A stretch of 64,000 nucleotides of DNA from Sphingomonas sp. TREG-RG-20F-R18-01 (GTDB lineage Bacteria > Pseudomonadota > Alphaproteobacteria > Sphingomonadales > Sphingomonadaceae). The position numbers and the translations under genes are program-made. How positions within the stretch are numbered: the stretch's first letter is position 1; each line of letters begins with the position of its first letter. The notes under the pieces are model-generated. The model was not told where the DNA came from, did no database searches, and was given only the letters and a program-made list of their open reading frames with translations. Shown piece after piece: positions 8,933 to 17,985 of the stretch. Where the stretch lies: assembly GCF_022662475.1 (NCBI RefSeq), contig NZ_JAKNQQ010000001.1, forward strand, positions 186,001 through 250,000, in the 5' to 3' direction.

Positions 8933-9808
8933 TCAGGCGGCGAGACGCTCGTTTTCGATCGGCTGCACCATGTCCTGGAACGACCGTTCGCGGATGCGAT
9001 CGCTGGTCAGGCGCCGCCCGGCCAGCCGGTTGGCGAGGAACGAATAGAAGAACCAATCGCGCGCCGGACGGGGTGTCAGGTGATAGGCCAAGCGTTCGGT
9101 CAGGGTCCAGCGGATCGACCCACGGTCGCGTTCGCGTGGCGATGGGGCACACCAAAAACGCTCGCCATAAGCGATCGTGCCGTGCTGCGCGACGCGGTGC
9201 ATGATCTCGTGATCCTCGAGCACATACCCCCAGCGCCGCGCATCAAATTGACCGACCCGCCGCAACACGGTGGTGCGGAAAACCTGACCCGCGCCCCCGG
9301 TATGGCACTGATCAGGCAACACGGCCGCGGCGCGCGTGATCCGGCGCGCCGCCTTTGCGTGGTCGCGCGGCGCCGCGTCGGGCGTCACGAAATATGCGCC
9401 CGCCGCCGCGGCGCCCTGATCGAGCAGGCGCGCGGCCTGGCGCAGGTAATCCGACGGATAGGCCGTATCGGCGTCGCAGGTAGCGACGTAGCATGTCCGA
9501 ACCCGCTCGACGCCTTTAGCCAACGCATTGACCTTGCCCGGGCGCGGTTCGACTAGCAGCGTGAAGTCGAGCCCGAGCCGGCGGCAGCTCGCGGCCGCCA
9601 CGGCACCGCTGCCGTCGGTCGATCCATTGTCGATCAGGATCAACTCGAACCGCATGTCTTGCGCGGCAAGGCTGGACAGCGTGGTGTCGAGCATGTCGCG
9701 TTCGTTGAAGAAGGGAATGAGAACCGTCCAGCTGCACTGGACGACCGTGCTCGACAGCGGCTCCCACGGGCGATCCCAGGAACGAAAGTCATTAGTTTCC
9801 AAATACAT
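8933..9808 (-). CDS. Family 2 glycosyltransferase
   Basis: Cytoplasmic inverting glycosyltransferase (GT-A fold) of 291 residues. Family signs are VLIPFFNERDML at the start, the nucleotide-binding LIDNGSTDGS, the metal-binding DxD motif in CDADTAYP, the acceptor-side ED pair in YVLEDHEIMHR, and a C-terminal amphipathic region. There is no membrane helix, which suggests a soluble or peripheral enzyme acting on a lipid-linked or soluble acceptor. The ATG at 9808 has an ACGGAA ribosome site; upstream in-frame codons add only 21 residues without family similarity. It stands between a sigma factor operon and a GT39-like gene in the same direction and could belong to surface glycan synthesis. Donor and acceptor are unknown. 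Confidence 0.85.
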   Translation of the reverse strand: MYLETNDFRSWDRPWEPLSSTVVQCSWTVLIPFFNERDMLDTTLSSLAAQDMRFELILIDNGSTDGSGAVAAASCRRLGLDFTLLVEPRPGKVNALAKGVERVRTCYVATCDADTAYPSDYLRQAARLLDQGAAAAGAYFVTPDAAPRDHAKAARRITRAAAVLPDQCHTGGAGQVFRTTVLRRVGQFDARRWGYVLEDHEIMHRVAQHGTIAYGERFWCAPSPRERDRGSIRWTLTERLAYHLTPRPARDWFFYSFLANRLAGRRLTSDRIRERSFQDMVQPIENERLAA

Positions 9809-10026
9809 GCAACGGTTCCGTACGATCAGCGTGCAGCGTACGGAGACAGTACCGCGCGACCACTGTGGCACGATGCGCGCAGGCGATCAGCGCACGCGCG
9901 GATCGATCGGCACAGGCAACAGGCGTCGGCACAGCAAGTCTCCTCGCTGCCATGACGACGTGGCAGTCGGGAAACCGGACGCTCGATTTACGATTTCGGA
10001 ACTTTTCGTCGAGTTACGCGTGCGAC

Positions 10027-11529
10027 TCACCGGACGAAGCGGCGATCCGACCGGAGATAGACGATCGCGCGATAGCGGCCGCGCGGAACGCTGAACACCG
10101 GACGATAGTCGGCGGCAAGAGCGCGCTCGATCGCCGCATGGCTGGCCGGGTTCCATTCGGCAAGCGGTTCGCTCGCGGTGACGACGACCGGCGGCCGCTT
10201 TGCCATGATCCGCCGCACCTCGGCGGCTTCGTCAATGCCGGTGGCCCCCTTCTCGGGCGCATAGGCCAGGGTCGAGGGAAAGGCGTAGGGCGTCGGCAGG
10301 CAGGCCTCCGCCAAGTGATAGACGACGGCATCGCCGATGAAGACGTAGGGGCACCCTCCCCCGCTATTCGCTTTGACCACGCCCGCCAGCGTCCGCACGC
10401 CGGCTTCATCGTCGGGCCGGATGGCAGCTTCCACCGAAAACACGGTGAGGCCCGCCGCCACGATTCCCAGCGCAACACGACGATGGCGGCCAAGTACCGG
10501 CGCGGCCAGCGTCAGCAGCGGCGGCAGGAGCGGCAATGCGTAGTGATCGAAAAACACCCCCAGAACGACGAACGGGACCAAGGCCGCCACCATCCACCCG
10601 ACCGCCAGCCGGAGTTCGACACGGCGTGGATCGGCGCGAAGCGCGAGCGCGGCACAGGCGGCGAGGGGCAGGAGCTGCGCGGTGATCCCGGCCAGCCGAC
10701 GCAGGATCAAATCGGTCGGATAGCTATAGGCAGAGCGATGGAAAATGGAGGTGAAGTTGGCGTACCAAAAGGCATCGAGCGCCGCCGTCCCGCGTGCCGC
10801 GTAGACAGCGACCGCCGCAAGCGTCGGCAACAGGCCGAGGAACAGCCACAAGGCCCCCGCCGCGACCATCATCGGGTTGCGCGCACCGGCGCGGCGCAGG
10901 AACCAGAGATGCACGATGCCAAACCAGGCACCCTCGACCGCGGGCGTATATTTCGTCTGGATCGCGACCCCCGCGAACAGGCATGCGACCGCTCCGCTCG
11001 CAACGATCGCGCCGACCTGCCCCTGCCGGGCGCGCGCCGGAAGCGACAGCATGAGCAACGCCCCCAGAGCCACGAACAGGTTGAAGAACACCCCCGCCTG
11101 CCCGGCCCGCCCGCTCAGCATCGGCAACCAGATCAGATAGGCCGCCCCTGCAAGCACGCCGCCGGCCGGCGCGGCCCCGAGGCGCTGCGCGCATCGCGCG
11201 ATCAACCACGCCGTGCCGATGGCGAACACCATGGCCACGACCTGATAGGCGACGACCCCGTCCCCCGGGAAAATCTGGGTCGCTGCGTAGAGCAGGAACA
11301 GCCCGATCGGCTTGCGGTCCCAAAGATCGATATAAGGCCAGGACCCGTGCCACATGCGGGCGCCGACCAGCAGGTAATATTGCTCATCGGTATGGATCGC
11401 CGGGTTGCCCAAATCGGGGCCCCGCAATGCCAGCGCGAGAAGCGCGAACAGCAGCGCCGCCCGCCATCCGATGCCGGTTCCGGCGCCGAAGCGACCGGCG
11501 AACGGTTGCGTTGGCCGAACCGACGTCAT
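10027..11529 (-). CDS. Polytopic GT39-type (PMT/ArnT-like) glycosyltransferase
   Basis: Membrane protein of 500 residues with about 10-12 hydrophobic helices and a C-terminal soluble tail from about residue 395. The acidic pair D48-E49 in the first periplasmic loop (NPAIHTDEQYYLL) is where GT39/ArnT enzymes carry their catalytic aspartate, and WDRKPIGLFLLY (70-81) follows. Such enzymes move a sugar from a polyprenyl-phosphate donor to a protein or lipid on the periplasmic face. The ATG overlaps the stop of the DUF188 gene (11526-11529). It has a clear paralogue at 46260-47777, which shares WDRKPIGLFLLY, ANFTSIF and FDHYALP. Donor and acceptor are not known. Confidence 0.8.
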   Translation of the reverse strand: MTSVRPTQPFAGRFGAGTGIGWRAALLFALLALALRGPDLGNPAIHTDEQYYLLVGARMWHGSWPYIDLWDRKPIGLFLLYAATQIFPGDGVVAYQVVAMVFAIGTAWLIARCAQRLGAAPAGGVLAGAAYLIWLPMLSGRAGQAGVFFNLFVALGALLMLSLPARARQGQVGAIVASGAVACLFAGVAIQTKYTPAVEGAWFGIVHLWFLRRAGARNPMMVAAGALWLFLGLLPTLAAVAVYAARGTAALDAFWYANFTSIFHRSAYSYPTDLILRRLAGITAQLLPLAACAALALRADPRRVELRLAVGWMVAALVPFVVLGVFFDHYALPLLPPLLTLAAPVLGRHRRVALGIVAAGLTVFSVEAAIRPDDEAGVRTLAGVVKANSGGGCPYVFIGDAVVYHLAEACLPTPYAFPSTLAYAPEKGATGIDEAAEVRRIMAKRPPVVVTASEPLAEWNPASHAAIERALAADYRPVFSVPRGRYRAIVYLRSDRRFVR

Positions 11530-11978
11530 CGCCGCGCCAGGCGAACCAGCATCTCATCCAGGGCCGACAGAAAGCGCGATCGGTCGGTTTTGGAAAAGGG
11601 CGCGGGGCCGCCCACGACATCGCCGCCCGCCCGCAAGTCCGCCATGATCGCGCGCACGGCGATCGCATTCCCGATCGAGGCCACGGTAAAGGGCTTGCCG
11701 GTTGGTGCCAGGACGGTCGCGCCGGCCTTCAGGCAACGATCCGCGAGCAGGATGTCCCCGGTGACGACGACACTGGCATCATCCGCCCGTTCGGCGATCC
11801 AGTCGTCCGCCGCGTCGAACCCGGCCCCCACGACGATCCGACTGAGCAACGGGTGAACCGGGATCCGGATCGGGCTGTTGCTGACGATCGTCACCGCGAC
11901 CGCGCGGCGCAGCGCGACCTTGTAAACCTCGTCCTTGACCGGACAGGCATCTGCATCGACATAAATGTGCAAAAGCAT
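11526..11978 (-). CDS. YaiI/YqxD family protein (DUF188, UPF0178)
   Basis: Small cytoplasmic protein of 150 residues, the family's normal length. The signature N-terminus IYVDADACPVKDE carries clustered acidic residues of a PIN/NYN-like nuclease fold, followed by DDWIAERADDASVVVTGDILLADRCL and the conserved ending GKPFT...GGPAPFSKTDRSRFLSALDE. Function is not established; a metal-dependent nuclease role is inferred from fold resemblance. The ATG at 11978 begins exactly at the conserved motif. Its stop overlaps the start of the downstream GT39-type gene by four bases (ATGA), an odd functional pairing that may only reflect compact packing. Confidence 0.88.
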   Translation of the reverse strand: MLLHIYVDADACPVKDEVYKVALRRAVAVTIVSNSPIRIPVHPLLSRIVVGAGFDAADDWIAERADDASVVVTGDILLADRCLKAGATVLAPTGKPFTVASIGNAIAVRAIMADLRAGGDVVGGPAPFSKTDRSRFLSALDEMLVRLARR

Positions 11979-12088
11979 ACTCACCAGCCGGGGCGAAACG
12001 TTGCCCGGCACGGCTTGCCTATCGAAAGCCAAGCCGACTTTCCATCCCGGGAAAGCAACACGCGCACCGACACGCGAAAGGACCTGCC

Positions 12089-12613
12089 ATGCCGCTGTAC
12101 GAAATCGACGGACGCGCGCCGCAATTGGGCGACAACAGCTGGATTGCCCCGAGCGCGGAGCTGATCGGCGATGTCGTGCTGGGCGACGACGTCGGAATCT
12201 GGTTCGGAAGCGTGATCCGCGCCGACAACACGCGGATCGCGATCGGCGCGCGGAGCAACGTCCAGGAAGGCGCGATGGCGCATTCCGACCCGGGCGCGCC
12301 GCTGACCGTGGGCGAGGATTGCACGATCGGACATCATGCCATCCTGCACGGCTGTACGATCGGCGACCGGGTTCTCGTCGGCATGGGCGCAACGATCCTC
12401 AACCACGCGGTCATCGGGGCGGACTCCCTGGTGGGCGCTGGAGCGCTGGTCACCGAGGGCAAGCTATTCCCGCCCGGCAGCCTGATCGTGGGCAGCCCCG
12501 CCCGCGCGGTGCGCGAACTGGATGCGGCTGCCAAAGCGATGCTGCTGGTCTCGGCCCAACACTATGTCGCCAATGCGCGCCGCTATGCGACCGGACTGAA
12601 ACGCATGGACTAG
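12089..12613 (+). CDS. Gamma carbonic anhydrase family protein
   Basis: Left-handed beta-helix (hexapeptide-repeat) protein of 174 residues. The hexapeptide pattern runs from about residue 18 to 140. Three histidines in the right places for zinc are H65 (GAMAHSD), H82 or H83 (IGHH) and H87 (ILHG), matching the H...HxxxxH spacing of Cam-type gamma carbonic anhydrases and their YrdA/PaaY-like relatives. It probably forms trimers with metal at subunit interfaces. Whether it hydrates CO2 or serves another role cannot be decided from sequence, since many bacterial members lack measurable activity. It stands alone on the plus strand, 110 bases from the divergent DUF188 gene, so it probably has its own promoter. 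Confidence 0.9.
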   Translation: MPLYEIDGRAPQLGDNSWIAPSAELIGDVVLGDDVGIWFGSVIRADNTRIAIGARSNVQEGAMAHSDPGAPLTVGEDCTIGHHAILHGCTIGDRVLVGMGATILNHAVIGADSLVGAGALVTEGKLFPPGSLIVGSPARAVRELDAAAKAMLLVSAQHYVANARRYATGLKRMD

Positions 12614-12789
12614 CCGGCCCGCCTCGCCCGTACCCGCGGCCCCGTGGCGGCTACAGCAGTCAGGCCGCGCGCGGGCCGGACGGGCGCGGGCTCGCTTCAG
12701 GCGGTCTGGCGCACCAGCCACCGTGCCCAGGCGATTCCGGGGAAACTTCGACTTGCGTCGTTTGTTGCTGCGTTGCAGCAGAACCGCTC

Positions 12790-14685
12790 ATGGACGGAGC
12801 TGATCCCTTGCCCTTTCTGCACAGTCCGACCCGTTTTCTGATTCACTACGTGGCCGCGCGGCCTTGGATCTTCCTGTTGCTCGGCATGCTCGTCGCCGGG
12901 GCCTCGATCAGTTCGATCGGGGTGCAATATGCAATGAAGCTGCTGATCGATGCCATGACCGGCGGCATCCGCGCGCGCGGCACCGTCTATGCGGCGCTCG
13001 TCCTGTTCCTGGCGCTCGTCATGCTCGAAAGCCTCATGCAACGCGCTGCGGCGCTGACCCTGGGCCAGGCGACGGTCAGTTCCGGCGTCGGCATCCGGCT
13101 CGATATGGTCAATTATCTGACAGGCCATCAGATGCCCTTCTTCCAGAACCAGCGGGCCGGGTCGCTCGGGCACCGCATCTCGGGCCTCGCGGGCATCTTC
13201 GGCGCGATCGCGCACCGTTTGTTGCAGGAGGTGACGCCGCCGCTGATCACGTTCGTCGGCGCCATGCTGATCTTTGTCTCGATCGATGCCGCCATGGCCG
13301 CGATCCTCGGGGGCATCTTCGTCCTGGTGACGTTTGCGTTGATCCTGCTCGGCATGCGCGGCCACGTTCATCACACCGCCTTTGCCAAGCATGCCGGGAC
13401 CGCGGGTGGCGAACTGATCGACCTGATCGGCAATATCTGGGTCGTGAAAGCCTTCGCGGCACGGGATCGCGAACTGGAACGGCTCGAGGGCTTTCTCGAC
13501 CAGGAGGCCAATGCCCAGCGCCGTGGCTGGTTCTTCGTCGAACAGATGCGCGGTCTCCATGATCTGGCGCTCGCGGTCCTGGTGGGGGGAACGTTGGTCT
13601 GGGCGATCGGTCGCTGGTCCACCGGGGCGATCTCGACCGGCGATGTCGTCATCATCAGCACCATGACCTTCCGGATCCTGCACGGCTCGCGCGACCTGGC
13701 GATGGCGGTGATCGACACGAACCAGCAGTTCAGTTACTTGCGCGAGACGCTCGACATCATCGGCGTGCCCCAGACTCTCAACGATGCGCCCGACGCGGCG
13801 CGATTGCGCGTCGGCGAGGGTACCGTCGACCTGGCCAACGTGACGTTCGGCTACGATGCCCGGCATCCGGTGATCCACGATTTGTCGCTCAGCGTCCCGG
13901 CCGGACAGAAGGTCGGCATCGTCGGCCCGTCCGGCGCCGGCAAGTCGTCGCTGCTTCAGCTGGTGCAACGGTTTCACGACCCGCAGATCGGGCACATCGC
14001 GATCGACGGCCAGCGCATCGACGAGGTTACGCAGGAGTCCTTGCGCGACGCGATCGCGGTGGTGCCGCAGGAAGTCCTGCTGTTTCACCGGTCGGTCATG
14101 GACAACATCCGGATCGCACGCCCGGATGCGAGCGATGCCGACGTCCACAGCGCTGCGGAAGCCGCCGGCTGCGACGACTTCATCCGTCGGCTGGCACATG
14201 GATATGACAGCATCGTCGGCGAGCGCGGCGCCAATCTTTCGGGCGGCCAGCGACAGCGGATCGGCATCGCCCGCGCCTTTCTGAAGAACGCGCGGATCGT
14301 GCTGCTCGACGAGGCGACGAGCGCGCTCGACTCGGAGAGCGAGCTCGAAGTGCAAAACGGTTTGGACGCGCTGGTGCGCAACCGGACGGTCATCGCCGTC
14401 GCGCATCGCCTTTCGACGATCGTCGGGTTCGACCGCGTGATCGTGGTGGAGGACGGTCGCGTCGTCGAGGATGGGCCGCCGCAACAGCTGCTGCGGCAGA
14501 AGGGCGGCGCGTTTCGACAACTCTGGGTCATGCAGGTGGAAGGGCTCGACCGCGCGCCCAATCGCGCGCGCGACTTTGCCGCGGCAGGCGAACGCTTCCG
14601 CGACGTGTCGATGGCACGCGGGCGCAAGCTGCGCGGCGCCGTGCGCACCGCATGGTCGAACATGGCCGACAGGGACCGGGGATGA
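12790..14685 (+). CDS. ABC exporter, fused membrane and ATPase domains
   Basis: Half-size type IV ABC exporter of 631 residues. Six membrane helices in the first ~330 residues are followed by an ATPase domain from about 345. This has Walker A GPSGAGKSS, signature LSGGQRQRIGIARAF, Walker B IVLLDEATSALDSESE and the H-loop (AVAHRLSTI). It should homodimerise and export a lipid, peptide or other amphiphile in the manner of MsbA or the LptB-independent lipid flippases. A basic C-terminal extension of about 60 residues follows the ATPase domain. The ATG at 12790 has no obvious ribosome site, but no other start in this frame is better. It converges on the type I secretion operon but is not part of it, so its substrate is open. 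Confidence 0.87.
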   Translation: MDGADPLPFLHSPTRFLIHYVAARPWIFLLLGMLVAGASISSIGVQYAMKLLIDAMTGGIRARGTVYAALVLFLALVMLESLMQRAAALTLGQATVSSGVGIRLDMVNYLTGHQMPFFQNQRAGSLGHRISGLAGIFGAIAHRLLQEVTPPLITFVGAMLIFVSIDAAMAAILGGIFVLVTFALILLGMRGHVHHTAFAKHAGTAGGELIDLIGNIWVVKAFAARDRELERLEGFLDQEANAQRRGWFFVEQMRGLHDLALAVLVGGTLVWAIGRWSTGAISTGDVVIISTMTFRILHGSRDLAMAVIDTNQQFSYLRETLDIIGVPQTLNDAPDAARLRVGEGTVDLANVTFGYDARHPVIHDLSLSVPAGQKVGIVGPSGAGKSSLLQLVQRFHDPQIGHIAIDGQRIDEVTQESLRDAIAVVPQEVLLFHRSVMDNIRIARPDASDADVHSAAEAAGCDDFIRRLAHGYDSIVGERGANLSGGQRQRIGIARAFLKNARIVLLDEATSALDSESELEVQNGLDALVRNRTVIAVAHRLSTIVGFDRVIVVEDGRVVEDGPPQQLLRQKGGAFRQLWVMQVEGLDRAPNRARDFAAAGERFRDVSMARGRKLRGAVRTAWSNMADRDRG

Positions 14686-14751
14686 TGGCGCAAGCTGCGC
14701 GAGGCCGGAACGGTTTCGGTGCGTGGACTGCGGCCGTCGGCCGCGATTGCC

Positions 14752-16116
14752 TCAATGCTCGCGGAACGCCCCCCAGAACGCCCCGACCAGCGGCTCGAAC
14801 GCGTAACCGAGCGCCGTCCGCTTGCGCAGCGGGACCAACACCTGCACCGGCATGCCCGCCCGCACCGCGAAGTCCGTGCCGCGCCCCGCGCTCAATCGCG
14901 CCAGCTGCGTTCGCGGCACCGTGACCTCGGCGGTGAAATAAGTTGCTCCGGTCTTTTCGTCGGTCAGCGCGTCCGCCGACAGCCGGGTCAGTTGCCCCTC
15001 CAGGTCCGGCAAGGTCCGGTCGTGCAGTCCGGGAAACTTGACGAACGTCCGCTGTCCGACCGCCAGATCATCCGCATCATCGGGGGTGATCCGGGCCTGG
15101 ATCCGCAGCGGGGTCCGTTCCGGTACGATGTCCATCAGTTTTTGTCCCGGTGTCACCACCCCCCCGGGCGTGAAGACGCTCAGCGCGATCACCGCGCCCG
15201 TAGCCGGCGCACGAATGTCGGTCCGGCGGAGCTGGTCGCGCGCGGCGGCAAGCTTGGGCAAGACATCTCCCAGCCGCGTTTCGACATCGCGCAGATCGGC
15301 AGCAGTACGCTCGTGAAAGGTGCGTTCGGCTTCGATCGCGGTAATCTGACTTTCCCGCGCCGCGCCCTGCGTCTGGGCGACGCTTGCCGCATATTGCCCG
15401 CGCTGTCCGACCAGTTCGGCGCGCATCCGCTCGAGTTCGCGCAGCCGGGTCTGGGATACGAAACCCTTTTCGGCGAGCGGTGCCAGGGCTTTCAGTTGTT
15501 CGTCGATGATCCGCAATTGCTCCTGCGCCCACACCACTTGCGTGTCATAGCCACGCCCCTGGGCGGTGGATTGTGCCGCCCGCTGCCCGAGCGCGCCACG
15601 CTGTGCCGCGAGCGTCGCCCGCCGCGCGATCAGTTCGCGTTGCTGTAGCCGGAGCGCCAAGGCGGCATCGTTGCGATCCTCGGGCGGAAGCGTCGCAAAT
15701 TCCGGGGGCGTGCCGAGTGTCCCCGTCCCGATCTCCTCGGCCTCGAGCCGTGCGCGTTGCGCCAGCAGCCGGATCGCCTGCGCGCTCAGCGCGCGTTCCT
15801 GCGCGAGCACCTCGGCGGCGGCGAGACGGACCAGCAACTGGCCGCGCTCCACGCGCTGCCCTTCACGGACATAGATCGCGCCGACCACCCCGCCATCGCG
15901 ATGCTGGACCGTCTGCCGCTGGCCGGACACTTCCAGGATCCCGGGCGCATAGGCCGCGGCGTCGAGCCGCGCGAATGCCGCCCATCCCAGGAACACCCCG
16001 AAGAAGGCGACGGCGATCCCGATCCCGATCCGGATGTCGCCGGACGGGTCGGCAAGCCGCCGTTCGTACCGCTCCGGAAGCTCGGGGCCGGAGAGCACGG
16101 TGATCGCGGTCTTCAT
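14752..16116 (-). CDS. HlyD/PrtE-type membrane fusion protein of a type I secretion system
   Basis: Periplasmic adaptor of 454 residues. It has a single N-terminal membrane helix (about 31-50, GIGIAVAFFGVFLGWAAFA) and a biotinyl-lipoyl-like half (QTVQHRDGGVVGAIYVREGQRVERGQLL). A long coiled-coil hairpin spans about 110-300, and a closing beta-barrel with APATGAVIALSVFTPGGVVTPGQKLMDIVPE follows. It links the inner-membrane ATPase encoded immediately upstream (16113-17936, four-base ATGA overlap) to a TolC-like outer membrane channel. No such channel gene is in this operon, so a channel encoded elsewhere is presumably shared. The nuclease gene two genes upstream is the obvious substrate. Confidence 0.92.
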   Translation of the reverse strand: MKTAITVLSGPELPERYERRLADPSGDIRIGIGIAVAFFGVFLGWAAFARLDAAAYAPGILEVSGQRQTVQHRDGGVVGAIYVREGQRVERGQLLVRLAAAEVLAQERALSAQAIRLLAQRARLEAEEIGTGTLGTPPEFATLPPEDRNDAALALRLQQRELIARRATLAAQRGALGQRAAQSTAQGRGYDTQVVWAQEQLRIIDEQLKALAPLAEKGFVSQTRLRELERMRAELVGQRGQYAASVAQTQGAARESQITAIEAERTFHERTAADLRDVETRLGDVLPKLAAARDQLRRTDIRAPATGAVIALSVFTPGGVVTPGQKLMDIVPERTPLRIQARITPDDADDLAVGQRTFVKFPGLHDRTLPDLEGQLTRLSADALTDEKTGATYFTAEVTVPRTQLARLSAGRGTDFAVRAGMPVQVLVPLRKRTALGYAFEPLVGAFWGAFREH

Positions 16117-17936
16117 GCCATGCCTCCGCTGGTTGCCGGTACGTCCGCTACTGGTGGCACCATCCGGCGTACGTTGGGCGGCGCGATCTTAGCGAGGACC
16201 TCGTCCCGCGGACCGAACAGATCGGCGCGGCCGTCGCGAAGGACGAGCATGTTGTCGACCACCGGCAACACGCCGAGCTTGTGCGATACCACGATGATCG
16301 TCCTGCCCTCCGCTTTCAGCCGCGCGATCGCCATGTTGAGCGCGGCGTCTCCTTCCGAATCGAGATGCGCGTTGGGCTCGTCGAGGACGTACAGCGCGGG
16401 GTTGCCGTAGACCGCACGCGCCAGCGCGATGCGCTGCGCCTGCCCCATCGAAACGCCGCGCCCGCCGAGCTGCAGCCGATGGTCGAAGCCGCCGGCAAGG
16501 CGCAGGATGAGCGACAGCGCGCCGACTTTTTCGGCCGCGGCGACCGCCTCTGCATCGACGGCGGCCGGGTCGGCTGCGGTTTCGGTGGCGAAGCGGCTGA
16601 TATTGTCCTTCACCGTCCCCTCGAACAGCGCAGCGTCCTGCGGCAGATAGCCGATATGCCGAGCAAGGACCTCGGGATCCCAATCTCCGAGGTTCGCGTC
16701 ATCGAACCGGACGCATCCGCGATCCAGCGGGAGCGCCCCCACAATCGCGCGGACCAGCGTCGACTTGCCCGATCCGGAAGGGCCAACGATCGCCAGCACT
16801 TCGCCCGGTTCCAGCGAGAACGACACGCCACTCAGGATCGCCGCATCACGCGCAGCGGTGAGGACCGTGACTCCTTCCAGCCGGAGCGTGCCGGTGGGCG
16901 TGGGCAGCCGCGTGGGGGGCGCTTGCGACGGATCGCCGGCCAGCAACGCGTCGATGTTGCGATAGCCGTCCCGCGCCTGCATCAAGGCCTTCCAGCTACC
17001 GATCAGCAACTCGATCGGCGCCAGCGCACGCGCGATCAGAAACGACGCAGCGAAGATCGCACCGCCCGAGATGAGATTGTCGACCGCCAGCATGGCGCCC
17101 AGCCCGAGTGCCAGCGATTGCAGCGCTAGCCGCACGAATTTGGTCGCGGTCAGATAGCCGCCGGCGCGAAACCCCGCCTCGGTCTGGAACGCGAGCATCG
17201 ACAGCCGCTGCCGCAATTGCCGCGCCACGAAGGCCTGCCGCATTCCCAGTGCCTTGATCCCGTCCGCGCCGGTAAGCGCCGCATCCTGCGCCGCGTAGGT
17301 CCGCGCGGCGACGTCGTGCGCGCGCGCCATTCCGTCGCGGGTCGCCATTTCGTTCCGCCAGGCAATGACCGGAAGGATCAGCCCGCCGGCCAGCGCGACG
17401 ACGCCGATCCATGGATGGACGAGAAAGCACACCAGAATGTAGATCGGCGTCCAGGGTGCATCGAACAGCGCGAGAATCGCCGGGCCGGTCAACGTCCCGC
17501 GGATCAGGTCGAGGTCGCGCAATGCCTGCCGCGCGACGGGCGACTCCGGACGCCCGAGCGTAGCGTCCAGCAACGCCGGCGCAACGAGCGCGTCGAGCAG
17601 CACGCCCGCCCGAACCAGCAACCGACCCCGAACCCGATCCAGCAGCGCAAGGCAGGCAAGCGCGAACAGCAATACGATCGTCAGGAAGAAGAGCGTCTGC
17701 AACCCTTTGGTCGGAACGACCCGATCATAGACCTGCAGCATGTACAGCGTCGGGGCGATGTACAGCAGATTGACCAGCGCGCTGAACGCCGCCGCTGCGA
17801 TCAGGTGACGCCGGCACTGGCGCAGCGCATCCCGCATCCGCCCGTGGAACGGCGAACCGGAACCGGGTTCAGACACGGCCGGCCATCCCCCGCTGGCAAC
17901 GGGGCGATCGGGCGCTGGCGTAGGGATGTCGGTCAT
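16113..17936 (-). CDS. Type I secretion system permease/ATPase (PrtD-like)
   Basis: Inner-membrane ABC transporter of 607 residues that energises one-step secretion. It has six helices (first at about 45-95, YIAPTLYMLQVYDRVVPTKGLQTLFFL) and an ATPase domain from about 345 with Walker A GPSGSGKST and Walker B LYVLDEPNAHLDSEGD. There is no N-terminal C39-like domain, which matches PrtD/AprD exporters. The ABC signature reads VSMGQAQR rather than the usual LSGGQRQR: the glycine-glutamine core is kept but the Gly-Gly pair is broken. It overlaps the adaptor gene by four bases and lies 49 bases after the nuclease gene, with a strong hairpin in that gap. Confidence 0.93.
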   Translation of the reverse strand: MTDIPTPAPDRPVASGGWPAVSEPGSGSPFHGRMRDALRQCRRHLIAAAAFSALVNLLYIAPTLYMLQVYDRVVPTKGLQTLFFLTIVLLFALACLALLDRVRGRLLVRAGVLLDALVAPALLDATLGRPESPVARQALRDLDLIRGTLTGPAILALFDAPWTPIYILVCFLVHPWIGVVALAGGLILPVIAWRNEMATRDGMARAHDVAARTYAAQDAALTGADGIKALGMRQAFVARQLRQRLSMLAFQTEAGFRAGGYLTATKFVRLALQSLALGLGAMLAVDNLISGGAIFAASFLIARALAPIELLIGSWKALMQARDGYRNIDALLAGDPSQAPPTRLPTPTGTLRLEGVTVLTAARDAAILSGVSFSLEPGEVLAIVGPSGSGKSTLVRAIVGALPLDRGCVRFDDANLGDWDPEVLARHIGYLPQDAALFEGTVKDNISRFATETAADPAAVDAEAVAAAEKVGALSLILRLAGGFDHRLQLGGRGVSMGQAQRIALARAVYGNPALYVLDEPNAHLDSEGDAALNMAIARLKAEGRTIIVVSHKLGVLPVVDNMLVLRDGRADLFGPRDEVLAKIAPPNVRRMVPPVADVPATSGGMA

Positions 17937-17950
17937 CGAAAGTCCGGACT

Positions 17951-17978
17951 TCCCCCGGTGCCTCGCGGCACCGGGGGA
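17951..17978 (-). promoter_or_regulatory. Intercistronic hairpin with GNRA-type loop
   Basis: On the minus-strand transcript a perfect 12-pair GC-rich stem (17967-17978 with 17951-17962) closes a GCGA tetraloop, a member of the stable GNRA class. It lies in the 49-base gap between the nuclease stop and the ATPase start and is followed by a perfect 12-base palindrome AAGTCCGGACTT (17940-17951). There is no T-run, so it more likely protects the nuclease mRNA or partly attenuates read-through into the exporter genes than ends transcription. Confidence 0.55.
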
Positions 17979-17985
17979 TGGAGGA

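Noticed and set aside
9865..11856. Long plus-strand frame opposite the GT39-type and DUF188 genes
   Set aside because: Composition is Arg/Gln/Pro-rich without domains. Both minus-strand genes under it have clear motifs and an ATGA overlap.
12697..12810. Short minus-strand peptide ending WARWLVRQTA, possible small gene
   Set aside because: It has no ribosome site, overlaps the start of the ABC exporter gene, and is only the tail of a long shadow frame.
12790..14685. ABC exporter as part of the type I secretion operon
   Set aside because: It is convergent with the secretion operon, which already has its own ATPase. It is kept as a separate exporter.
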